Assembly (NCBI GenBank): GCA_029948255.1
Contig: JALIZF010001654.1
Location: 424,501-488,500, forward strand
Reading direction: 5' to 3'
Length of the DNA: 64,000 bases
From: Telmatactis stephensoni
Taxonomy: Eukaryota > Cnidaria > Anthozoa > Actiniaria > Isophelliidae
The translations under genes and the position numbers were made by a program. This document shows positions 11,841-21,959 of this stretch, piece by piece. Every line of letters starts with the position of its first letter. Position 1 is the first letter of the stretch. The notes under the pieces were generated by a model. That model worked only from the letters and a program-made list of their open reading frames with translations, was not told the origin of the DNA and did no database searches.

Positions 11841-13737
11841 CCAGCCATTGTCCACCATTAAATCCTGCCCAAGTCTTTATTTCCCAGCTTCGAGGAGCTC
11901 ACGCCTCCTAGAGGGCTGACGAATGAAGGGCATTGTTTTTACGTTCTTAACCAATCAGAGGTGCCTTAGAACGAACCAATCAGAAATAGCTGAGGACGAA
12001 AAGAGAAAAAAAAACATTTGCAGTTTATAACTCGTTCCCGGCCTAAAGGCCTGGGCACGAGTAATAAGAGAAGCGTTCCTCCAAATCGTGATTGAGAAGC
12101 GTGACAAATAGGTCATACTCAAATATCATTTTCGTAGGATCTTTAAATTTCCCAAGCTTGAAACTTCTTGTGTAAATAAAAGGATAACTAAACTTTACAT
12201 TGGTGTATTTTTTGTGTCCAAAATACGTATACCAGAAGTAGTTTTGACTATTTGAAAATTACCTTTGTTTACACGCATAAATTCGCTCTCAAAAATTAGT
12301 CGTGAAAAACGCCTCAAAACAAAGCCAATTTCTAACATAACAAAAATATTTTTAGTGTTTTGTAAGCCGTTTGAGATGTGTATTAAATGTGTAAAATATC
12401 AGTTTTATCCCAAGTATATTAACTGTACAGTAGGCCACTGAAGTTGGGTATTATTCCACCCTCGGAAATAGCCGTAAACAAGCCCACCAGGTGGGTTTTC
12501 AAACTTTTGCAAAATTTTCTTTCAAATAAATATTTTCCAGGACTTTAAATATCATTTTCTGGAATAGTTTCATAAAGGGGTTCTTTTGGTGAAATAAAAA
12601 GAATCTCGATTTTTTTGAACTGTCGCGAGGTTCTCGATCCTTACAGACGTTCACTCTTAAAAAACTTTGTGGCAAATGATTTTATATAAATTTGCTATTT
12701 TTAGGTTAATAATTGTTACAGTTCATGACATTTTGATTCCAAAAAGGGGTCATATTATGTACATTTTGCTATGGTTTAGTTGGTCAGTCTTGTAGTTACA
12801 ATGCTTATATTTTATAGAACATTTATGGTATTGGGCAGATGGCACAAAACTAAAAAACATTGTCTAACTTAGGTGTCCTAACTGAATTGCCACTACAAAA
12901 CTAAATTTAATTATTTTTCCAATATTGTATGATAAAAAAGTTATTCCTTATTAAAATATTGAGTTTATCTGCCTTGTTTTTGTCTGTCCAATCAAATGTA
13001 TAGTATAGGTAGTAGTTAAAGGTTATGCCTTATTACTTCAAGTGTTATTGAACAATACTAAAACAAAATTATCCCTTGCTAGTACATTGCTTGTGAAATA
13101 AACAAGATTCAAAATGGACCTCTACGAGGCGATGTGGTTACTGGCAGGATTTAGATGCAACATGATGATTTTTTGTTGTTGTTGTTGAAGAGTTTGATCA
13201 AAGTTGTTTTCATGGCAGTTATAATATATTCTAACGAAAATTCTCGTGCTTTCTCCACTAAATGCTCTTAGTCACCCAAGGCATATAGACCTGGCATATA
13301 GATCAGCTGGCTGATTTCAGCAACGAGAAATTCCTTCAAGATGATTGAAAAGTGTCTCTTTAATACTTATGTGACGAGACGACTGTCATCTTAGTCTTGT
13401 CATTTGCCCTTTTGTCAATCAGGAATTCTATACTTGTATTGTCAATTGTGCCGCTTCTCACGCAAAGTAAAATGCTCCGTTAATTTCCTAGTCACTGGTT
13501 TCCAGAACCCTTTTTCAGTACTCTTTCGATTTGTAGGGCTTTTTAGTCAGCATTTTTTGGGAAAACAAATACTAGTGTATGACTTTAATTGATATTTCAG
13601 ATGTTAAAAGACATTGGGTGACCTAATTAAATTCACCAGGTCAAATTGAACTCCCAATTCTTCCAAAGAATATAAATGGTCTGGTCCAGAATTTCCATAT
13701 AAAAAAACACTCACTTGAATGCTTGAATGAGAAATAT
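11841..13737. other. Non-coding stretch
   Basis: AT-rich, with no supported coding region on either strand and no element ends that I can see. A short (TTG)n tract lies at about 13171-13185. Confidence 0.5.
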
Positions 13738-14000
13738 AATTGACTTGCCTCTATGCTTGTTTGTTGAGCAACATATTGGGTGAGAAATGATTTCTAGCTG
13801 AAATATCAAATTACCCTAAATGCGAGATGACGCGAGAATTATCCGTCATTTCGAGTTCAATGTTTTGTCAAAGTATTGGAGATCAAGTTCAAAACAACAC
13901 CCAGTCCTGAAGCTCTTATAACTATATATCTATATTTCGAGTACAGAGCTCCACTTTCCTTTCTTTTACTGCTCGCAGGGGCTATTTCTGGAGGTGATAC
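13738..14000. repeat. Dispersed repeat, copy 2
   Basis: Collinear with 11545-11840 (ataattgacttgcctctatg, gagcaacatat, gagttcaaaa-like and gctcttataac blocks). The copy probably continues to the hairpin at 14184, because similar sequence including that hairpin recurs at about 31830-31930. Confidence 0.5.
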
Positions 14001-14183
14001 AAGCGCCATCTTAGATTATTGGGATTCCGCCATGAGTCTATGGCTATACTGCCGACGGGCGCACGAACTTGCTATATCTCTTTCGACTTGAGACTTCATG
14101 CCACACTTCGAGTCTGCTTCGGAGAATCCCGAATTACTTACACCGCACGCACCCACACACTCACAGAGACGATGGCATAGTGT

Positions 14184-14206
14184 GTTACTGGCATTATGCC
14201 AGTAAC
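14184..14206. other. Perfect 11-bp stem hairpin, probable repeat terminus
   Basis: GTTACTGGCAT, one T, then ATGCCAGTAAC: a perfect inverted repeat. A diverged copy (GTTACTG ... CAGTAAC) lies at about 31878-31906 with similar flanks (cgatggcatagtg before, taagatgaa after). It therefore belongs to a repeat family and is not an isolated palindrome. Confidence 0.6.
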
Positions 14207-15471
14207 CACAAAAAATAATTAATATTATAAGATGAAGTATAACATAGCCATTGAGGGAGAGTTGCAGAAATTAAAACATTAAGGTAGCTCACTATAGTTT
14301 TACATACAGGCTGATTAAATGTAATCATGTACTATTTAGTTATTTTATTATTATTATTAATAGAGATACAAATAAATTTTTACATTATGAAGTTTGAGAC
14401 CAGGGCTCAATAGCATTAGTTGTATTCACCTATTGCATGAAATTAATGATAACTTTGGCATGTGAGCACAGAGTATTGCCCAGCGACAGCTTGTCTAAGT
14501 CAACATACTTTGCACTTGACATAGAATTCTGGTATACAACTCTACTGCATACAGATCACCATTGCCAGTTTCCAAGTTGAGGGACTGTAACTCCTCCTCA
14601 GTTAAACAGCAGGGGGTGTCTGGGACTTCTACAGTTGCGTCTTCATCAAAAACAGGTGGAGGACCCTGCCAATCAATCCCATACTCTTCTTCACTCTGCA
14701 AATATGAGTAAAATAATAACAATGCCATACTCACACCAGGTTAATTAGATTATCACCATGGGTGGTCCCACTTGCATAATTTCTGACTTATTCTTAACAA
14801 GATAATTAATATTATAATCATATTTAATGTTCCAAAATCAAAGAATGTACCTGAACTACATCTAATGAGGAACCACCAGTTAAGCGAACACCACTGATCC
14901 ATAACTGAATAGGGCTGAGGTTCTTTTCGGTTCTGAGGGGGTGATGGGACCATGCATTTTTCCAGTTGGTGAGATGTCTGTTGAGCATGGATAAGTATAC
15001 AAAGTGTAAACACCACAAGTGAACTTCATTGACTGGATCCAGTACATTTACACTCTCAAGATAATAAAATAGCTCGTAGAACAAGGAGAGACACCCTTGA
15101 AAAACATCCCTCCACAACCTTTCAATGCGTTGATTGTGGCTACTTTTACCTGTACAAAGAACAATATAAAATCAATCAAACAAACAAAAAATAAATATGC
15201 ACTTTCTATTTGAATGTTAGATGTGCTTTCCCAATTTACAGATAACAGCAGTTTGTAATAATTATAAGTTAGTGTAAGTGTGTGTATATCACAGATTGAG
15301 TTAAATGTCATCACTAGAGTGATTGCACTTAATCCATGAAATTGTACTACAATCTGCAACGATTTTATCTGACTCAAGAATGTTCTGAAAGTGTAGAACA
15401 CATTCGCGCTTCCCTATCAATGTTGATGGTAGCCTTGGGCGCCGTAAAACTCGTGCTAACGGCTTCCAAAT

Positions 15472-15532
15472 GAACCTCTGAACAGCAATCAACATTGACG
15501 GAGGAAAGGGGTAAAGATTAATTTGGAGATTG
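15472..15532. repeat. 61-bp copy of a Tc1 transposase segment
   Basis: Nearly identical to 18849-18920, inside the Tc1 transposase gene, except for an 11-bp gap and two or three substitutions. The shared core includes gcaatcaacattgacggagg and aagattaatttggagattgt. The two copies flank the Rep-like relic in direct orientation. Confidence 0.7.
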
Positions 15533-15826
15533 TCTGATTAAAGGAATGTTTACCATTTCCAGTGGTGTAGCACAACACTGAGTATTAGCCGGAAACCAAA
15601 GAAAGACTATCAATTGGAATACATGTAAAGGCTATATACTCTGAAAGGTGATAAATATAGGCAAACCGTAAACGCAAGTCTCTATGCAGAATACTAAAGA
15701 TGACATAATTTTTGTTGACAATAATTACTAAGTCCAATCAAAGACATGATTGAGACAAACATGCGTGACAGCGGTCTGTAATCCGGCGTTTGTACACTAC
15801 AGTTGGGAACGTTGAATACCGATGGC

Positions 15827-15854
15827 TGGCGCAATATCGCGATTTCTTGCGCCA
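15827..15854. other. Hairpin upstream of the Rep-like relic
   Basis: TGGCGCAA and TTGCGCCA form a perfect 8-bp stem around a 12-nt loop (TATCGCGATTTC), 76 bp before the Rep start codon. Stem and loop sizes resemble CRESS-virus origins, but the loop lacks a NANTATTAC-type nick site, so origin function is only a guess. Confidence 0.5.
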
Positions 15855-15929
15855 AAACTCTCAACACATTCGCCTTAAAAGCTTCTATTTACCCACAAAG
15901 TAACAGTCTACATTGCCCGAGCATTGATT

Positions 15930-17260
15930 ATGAATCCGAATGATCTTTTAAATCCACGTGCAGTAAGGTCTATTTATCTAATCACGTACAGTCAAGCTGA
16001 CCTCAGCAAAGTGCCGTCGCGAGAAAGTTTCGCGCGAATAGTGAACACTGACAGTAACAGCTTGAGAGCTAGGAATAACGAACAATCTGTAGTACAACAG
16101 TGGGTATGTTGCCAAGAACCCCACACACAAACCGAAGGTGTGCATTATCATATGGCTGTCAAACTTTGTAGAAGACTTTGGTGGATACAAGTTCGACATT
16201 ATCTTGCTCGGCGCTATCAAGTAAACGTTCATTTTACCTCCAGCACGCCCAACTATTACAGAGCCTGGCAATGTTACGAAAGAAGACATATCATATATAC
16301 AATCTACTAATCATCCAGATTTAACAAACACACGGGCACCACAGACAACCAAGGCGAGCGTTAGCAGACTAAGCCGCCATAGTAGTAATCGGCCGAGGGC
16401 TAGGCAGAGACAGTCAAAAAGGAAAGGTTTAAGCGTCTATGAAGTGTCGCAAATAGCAGTGAGGAAAGGGCTTCGCACTAGATTACAAGTCCTTGCTATG
16501 GCAGAGTCACAAAAAAGAGAGGGCAAATTAGAGCTGGCCCAGTTTGAGGCAAATAGGGGCTTAAAAACAGTGGACAAGGCTGTGCGTGTTGGATGGGGTA
16601 TGTTCGACGCCCCTCAAGAACTGCAACGGCAACAGGTGACTAGATTCGAATTGTTGGAGAATGCATTTACAGAGAACTGTATTCCCAATTGCAACGGCAA
16701 GTGGTCTAGGCGAAATTCTACAAAACAACGGCATAGCTGTGAATGAGTTTGCAGAAGCGGTACTCACCCTGTTGATCGAAGGGCGTGGTAAAAAGCGTAA
16801 TGTCCTTTTGCATGGAAAAACAAATTGCAGAAAGACCTTCCTTTTACAGCCATTGAACGTTTTGTACAAAACCTTTACCAATCCAGCGTCAACCAGTTTC
16901 GCGTGGGTAGGGGCCAAATCAAGTGAAGTAATCTTTCTCAACGATTTTAGGTGGTCACCACAAGTGATTGCTTGGCATGACTTTTTGCTCCTGTTGGAAG
17001 GCCAAAAAGTACACTTGGCCGCACCGAAGACTCATTACAGTCAAGACATTCTACTTGAACACGACGTACCTGTCTTTTGTTCTACCAAACAGCCATTCAC
17101 GTACGTGAGAGGGGGAGTGGTAGATTTAGTTGAGGGAGAGACGATGGCTTCTCGTTGGAAAACGTTTGCATTTACCCACCAAATATCAGTAGAAGACCAA
17201 GTGGAAACTCCACCTTGCGGGCGCTGTTTTGCCAAACTGATGTTATCAGTGTCGCCCTAA
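15930..17260 (+). pseudogene. CRESS-DNA-virus-like Rep: HUH endonuclease plus SF3 helicase, in three frames
   Basis: Seen: ATG at 15930 opens a frame with a motif I-like YLITYSQADL and motif II GVHYHMAVKL (HxH metal site). At about 16271 the frame shifts, just where the YxxK active-site motif should be; VTKED follows in the next frame. That second frame continues to about 16710, then shifts again. The third frame, ending at 17260, is a superfamily 3 helicase: a Walker A-like segment (HGKTNCRKTF, with Arg where Gly is expected), Walker B-like VIFLNDFRW and a motif C-like VPVFCSTKQPF. The order HUH then SF3 is that of circular Rep-encoding ssDNA viruses and derived transposons. Both shifts go the same way (+1 or equivalent), and the Walker A change argues for loss of function. 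The relic lies in an intron of the opposite-strand integrase-core gene. It could be an endogenised virus or a Rep-type transposon. Confidence 0.82.
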
Positions 17261-17440
17261 TTAGAACGAAGTGTGTGAGCGTGTTGTTAATTGCATAGCA
17301 ACGTGCACCATACATTTTACTGTAATTTTGCACAGCTTGAGTTGTGTTGTCGACCATATTTCTTAACAGAGCTATAGATAAATTTATATAATATGTATAC
17401 AAAGCGTCGTTTGCGCTAACAAAGATCCCTTTTTCAAATT

Positions 17441-17684
17441 ACCAACGATACACCGTTGGTGTATCGTTTCTAAAGATAACTAATATATTTCTTTTGGAGA
17501 TTCCAACGATGCACCATTTGAATGCTTAATTTCATAGAGCTTGCATAGAAATAATATAGCTTGTTTTACCTTGATATCCCCGTTGGGTAAGAACAGAGTG
17601 TTTCATGCAGCCAATATGTAGATATCAGTTAAATAACAAGAAGAAATTTGCTTGCAATATGGTGTATCGTTAACGACACACCAT
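17441..17684. other. Iterated palindromes behind Rep, candidate replication origin
   Basis: The 11-mer AACGATACACC/GGTGTATCGTT or a one-base variant occurs five times. At 17444-17468 two copies form a perfect 11-bp stem with a GTT loop; an overlapping 7-bp stem ACCAACG/CGTTGGT gives an alternative fold. One more copy is at 17505-17515. At 17659-17684 two copies face each other around GTTAAC in a 26-bp palindrome with one mismatched pair. Repeated short motifs beside a hairpin are how Rep-binding iterons look in rolling-circle replicons; the assignment is inference from position and pattern. Confidence 0.6.
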
Positions 17685-18135
17685 GTATTAATAGGCTCAA
17701 ACACCTTTGTGTAATGCTATTTATAGCAGATGAATAAATTAAGCGCTCACAAGTTGCTGTACAACATGGGTATTTGTCTTTTACGCGAAAAGTAAAAAAG
17801 TTGCTACAATAGTGCAAAAATATTACCGACCACTGTCAAAAAAATCGGCATATATTGAATATTTTTAGCTTTTAACGAAGCTTAAATATTTTCTCAATCG
17901 TTCATTTGCAAGTCGCGGCTGTACTTGAGACAAAAAAGAAAACCAACATTAACATTCAAATCAAAACCCACTTTTATTCGTTGCAAAATGCATATTTTCT
18001 TACAAAATCTTAAATGTGGTTATACATGCCTAATATTTTAAACGTTTTCCTTTGGAATCGACAACAGCTTTTATACAATTGTTCATGGAAGAAATCAGTT
18101 TATCTATCGTTTCGATCTTAATTGCAAATAACGTG
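17685..18135. other. Spacer between Rep relic and Tc1 relic
   Basis: No coding sequence. It should contain the left end of the Tc1 element, but I could not match terminal inverted repeats by eye. Confidence 0.4.
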
Positions 18136-19025
18136 TTAACAACTCAGTACTTTAAACTGGTCAAAGGTTTCATGATTTATTTCGCGGGTCAATGCATCTT
18201 CCTTAAGTTTTCTCCCAACAATATGAAAATAGTTTTCAATAGGGTTTAGATCTGGACTGCGTTGGGGTATTTTTAACAGTTCTGCATTCTTATTAATCAT
18301 CGCCGCTCTTGCTTTCTTGCTATTCTGACATGGATCACCATCCTGAAGCCGTAATCGTCCAGGTCCTTTGTTGGCGGCGTCAAACATGCGGTCAAAGTTT
18401 CTTTCGATGAAGTCAGCAAAGTAAGCACCTGTCATTTTTCATAAGGCTCTGCTACTAGGACTCCTTTGTCATATGAAATAGCCACCATTACTTTCAACAC
18501 TTTGCCTCCTGTTCCGGTCTTATTTCCTTTAGCTGTACACCCAGGGAGTAAGCCTTCACATCTCTTTCTCCAAATGCGTCCTCTAGGAGCACGCGCTTGA
18601 TCTAATGGATTACACTTGTATGTGAAACCCGTCGCGTCTAGGTAAAACGCCGTCCACAAGTCTTCAGGGTAACTTCGACGAATGTGTCTTGCGAAGTGTA
18701 AACGCTTACGCATATCTCCACTTGACATTAGTCCTTTCTTTCTTCCTTGAAGAAAGTGGTAACCATGTTCATGTAAGTACCTGCGAACAGTTTGTTCGGT
18801 AACGTCAGAAACAGTCAGTCCACATTTCTGCATTAAGCGCTTAGTAGAAAACTCTGAACGGCAATCAACATTGACGGAGGAAAGGGGTAGAGGTGATTCA
18901 AAGATTAATTTGGAGATTGTAGCTAAATAATGCAAAGTAGCACTATAAAACAATGGGAAAGAGGGGATTTCGTACTTTTTAGTACTAATTAGATTTTGTA
19001 CTTTTTCACTGATTAAATGCATCAC
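18136..19025 (-). pseudogene. Tc1/mariner transposase, frameshifted
   Basis: Two minus-strand frames make one transposase. The upstream frame (19025-18432) has a helix-turn-helix-like segment (TEQTVRRYLHEHGYHF) and the first catalytic Asp (FYLDATGF). The downstream frame (to 18136) has QDGDPCQNS and SPDLNPIENYF, giving the second Asp and the Glu with spacing consistent with DD34E. The frames meet at an A-rich run at about 18435, where one base appears to be lost. The N-terminal DNA-binding part before about residue 60 is not clearly Tc1-like, and no terminal inverted repeats were found, so the copy is probably truncated as well. It sits in the same intron as the Rep relic; a 61-bp piece of it is duplicated at 15472-15532. 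Confidence 0.82.
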
Positions 19026-20126
19026 TCTACCCTTTATGTTATTATTTAATGCAATGTATACTGGATTAAAGCAAAAATTTTAATATCTGTTATCTGCTGT
19101 TAACGGTACACTAAGACTGGATCTATTCTCTGTTGTGCTAACCTCTGCTCTGTCTACAGCAATTGTTTATAATTTAAGTTTCGCTGTTAGATATTTATGA
19201 ATACCAGCTATTATGCTTCCACGACCAGGCCCTCTTGCAGGATGATTAAGCATAAACCAGCCAACATCGTAATTTTCTCCCCCCTTGTCACATCGTACTC
19301 TGGATGGTAAGCCACACTCTGAGACTGCTTCTTCAAAAAGTGTCAGTACTGTATTGGCCCTATTGTTGTTTGATGCCTGCAAGTACACCGGCAGTAGAGA
19401 TTAACCATCAACTCCACCATGTACAACAATCCTCCACCTTTAAAAATAAGATACATGCAGTCATAAAATGCATACAGTCACCCACTTAATAAGTGTTGAT
19501 GTTCTAATTCTCTTACTAGTTCTCCATTTCCGGCATGCCCATAAAATGAGGCTAACTGGAGAATTTTTTTTTTTGCAAATGTATTTGTAGTTCATTGTCT
19601 AACAAACAATTGAATTTATTTACACTGTGTGGTGCTTAAAATGTGCCAATGTCAATAATTCATCTGCATTTTTACCAATTAGCAATTGAGCTGATTGGCT
19701 AAAATGCAGAGGTGAAGTATGTGATTACATTATAAGTGGTCATACTTTTGAGTAATGTACTGTAAAAGGATGTGAAAATCGAGTACTTTTAATAAATTAC
19801 TACCTAATCAACTTGTGGTTTCCATCAATATGCCACAAGGACTGGGGTGCATATACGTTGTAAACTCTGCGCTTTATAGAGTTTTTCCACCTTGAAAGAA
19901 CACCATTTGGGTCTGTTCGCAACAAAGAAAACTGTATTCTGTCCCTTTGGATGTGGTAGCCAAGACTTCTAAGATGTCCTATCAACATCCTTATTCCAAC
20001 TCCTGGATGCTGCTGCTGCACATTAGTTACCAACTGATCATCAGTAACGGTACTGTATTTTTCTAGAATTAATAATATACATGAAAAAATTTCTCGATGC
20101 TGATTGGCTAAGAGCAGTGCTGTTTC

Positions 20127-20183
20127 AAGGAAATTTAGTGCAGAAAAAAGGAAATTTAGTGCCAAAAAAAGGAAATTTAGTGC
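20127..20183 (+). repeat. Three 21-bp tandem units
   Basis: AAGGAAATTTAGTGC occurs at 20127, 20148 and 20169, an exact 21-bp period. It lies between the opposed integrase-core and Crypton-like genes, in the putative shared upstream region. Confidence 0.8.
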
Positions 20184-20311
20184 AAATTTCTTTTGGGACG
20201 AAGCATTCTGGTTGGTTGAAAAACAATGAAACGCGAGACAGCCAATCACAAATGACCTATAAAGCAGCGGAAAATTCAACAAGAAGTTGCCAGCAAAAAC
20301 AAAACAATGCA

Positions 20312-21602
20312 ATGGCGGGGGTGTTTAGTAGATTTTCAGTGGCAAACGAAAACACAATAGAAGAGCTCAAAAATAATTCTAAAAATGAAAATACCCAAAA
20401 GAGTACATCATTTTGGTTCAGTGTATGGAAAAAATGGTGTTCAGAGAAAGGAATAAACGACGAAATGCAGGAGTACGAGCCGGCTAATTTCAACAAATTG
20501 TTAGAGATTTTTTACGCTGAAGTTAAAAACAAGAACGGAGAGGACTACGAACCGGAGAGCTTGAAAGTTATGATGACATCACTTGATAGATACCTCAAAG
20601 ACAAAGGCTACAACACTTCTATTGTTCGCAATAGAGTTTTTCACTCTTCAAAACAAGTGTTAGAGAGGAAAGCAAAACAACTACGCCAATCCGGCCGAGG
20701 AAAACGACCAAATAAAGCAAGACAAGTATCACAAGAGGAAGAAGAAATACTGTGGCTGAACGGATCACTGGGCTCTAAATCTCCTGAAAGTCTAATACAA
20801 AGGATGTGGTGGCTACTTACCCAGCACTTTGGCATGCGAGGAAGACAAGAACATCACTGCATGAGAATGGAGGACTTTCGCACTGGTAAAGGAGATGACG
20901 GCATCGAGTATGTGGAATTTACAGAAGGACCAACCAGGCAAAGCGGTTTGAGCTCAAAACCGAGGCAGTTCATACCAAAAATGTTCCAAACAGGAGGGGA
21001 AAGATGTCCAGTGCAACTTTTTCGAGAATATAACAAAAGAAGACCACAACACCTGCAGCATTCAGGGCCATTTTACCTCTCCATAAAGAACAACAGACGA
21101 GCGAATGACGACACCTGGTACAAAGTCTTGCCAATGGGAGTCAATAAGATCAACAGCACTGATGAAAGAAATTATTTCCGGAACCTCCCTTGAATCAACC
21201 GATAAGAAATTTTCGAATCACAGCGCCCGTAAAACTGTCGTGAGTAAGATGAAGAAGGCAAATCTGGAAAGAGCTGCCATTGCCAAAGTAACCGGCCATC
21301 GGAATATCCAATCTTTAGATGACTATGACGAAGGAGACAAAGAAGAACAACGACGACTGTCATGGGCCATATCACGAAGAAATGCTACTAAAGATCTGAT
21401 GCCAAGTACCAGTGCCATTCCAGCAGCAAATAATCCCCAACTCATGAGTTCTCAAGCACAGAATCTGATGAATTCATTCCTGAATTGCACAGTCACTTTC
21501 AACGTGAACAACAAGACAGTGTCTCCTGTTTTGCCTCCAGCGCCTACTGAACCACGAAAACGTCGATACCAGTTCCTAGAGAGCGACTCTGACACTGATT
21601 GA
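20312..21602 (+). pseudogene. Crypton-like tyrosine recombinase, one frameshift
   Basis: From ATG 20312 (MAGVFSRF) the frame runs to about 21160; the continuation to TGA at 21600-21602 is one frame over, so a single indel at about 21155-21165 breaks it. Together about 430 residues in one exon. The N-terminal half reads like a SAM-like core-binding domain (STSFWFSVWKKWC, MMTSLDRYLKDKG). The catalytic half has Arg in HFGMRGRQEHH, HSARKT (H-x-x-R), GHRNIQSLDDY with the second His, and a Tyr. This is the R...HxxR...H...Y signature of tyrosine recombinases, and the family resembles KIAA1958/Crypton-derived proteins (DUF3504 type). An upstream in-frame ATG at 20081 is possible, but it translates the 21-bp tandem repeat and I judge it spurious. 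Cryptons lack terminal inverted repeats, so the element limits are unknown. Confidence 0.8.
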
Positions 21603-21793
21603 AACTTTTTTATACGATTTTCAGAACTTTTTATGCAAAAACAAACAGGTTTTTCGACTTTTGATGGCAGAATTTCACATCTACACGATTTGCAAGTGTA
21701 AGGATATTATGGTTTGTTGAATAGATTAAATTAACCTGTCACATGTCTCAGACGTCACTTCCTGCATAAATTTTTTCATGTATATTATTAATA

Positions 21794-21957
21794 GGAAATC
21801 ATATGGTTTTTCTCGTGCAATTTGGAATAAATTTGAACTCGTGTGTTTTCAAAGAGCTCAAATTGCACTCGCCCTATGGGCTCGTGCAATTTTGAACTCT
21901 TTGAAAACCCACTCGTTCAAATTTATTCCACATTGCACTCGAAACCATATGATTTCC
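21794..21957. mobile_element. Palindromic 164-bp MITE with TA target site
   Basis: The whole element is an imperfect inverted repeat: GGAAATCATATGG ... CCATATGATTTCC, with long matching arms (ctcgtgcaattt, aataaatttgaac, ttttcaaagagctcaaattg and their complements) and a very short centre. It is flanked by TA on both sides (21792-21793, 21958-21959), as expected for Tc1/mariner-mobilised elements. Confidence 0.8.
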
Positions 21958-21959
21958 TA

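Larger units (their letters stand above)
14495..20062 (-). pseudogene. Integrase-core (rve/DDE) family gene, decayed and interrupted
   Basis: Four minus-strand exons join in phase: 20062-19804, 19437-19205, 15149-14851 and 14695-14495. Together they carry a DDE triad: Asp in SLWHIDGNHK, Asp in RVRCDKGGEN and Glu in HNQRIERLWRDVF, then EVHLWCLHFVY and a C-terminal YGIDWQGPPP segment. This is a recognisable integrase-core family of animal genes with unknown cellular role, presumably transposase-derived. Defects seen: an in-frame TAA at 19403-19401 in exon 2; no N-terminal exons, since plus-strand Crypton-like sequence starts at once on the other side; and a 4-kb intron (19204-15150) filled with a Rep-like viral relic and a Tc1 relic. 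The split codons agree at every junction, so the exon calls are firm although the gene is dead. Confidence 0.8.

Noticed and set aside
15924..17260. Rep frame changes considered as programmed frameshifting
   Set aside because: No slippery heptamer at the shift points, the first shift removes the active-site region, and Walker A is altered; decay is simpler.
20081..20311. N-terminal extension of the Crypton-like gene from ATG 20081
   Set aside because: Translates the 21-bp tandem repeat and the opposite gene's exon edge; family-like sequence begins at 20312.
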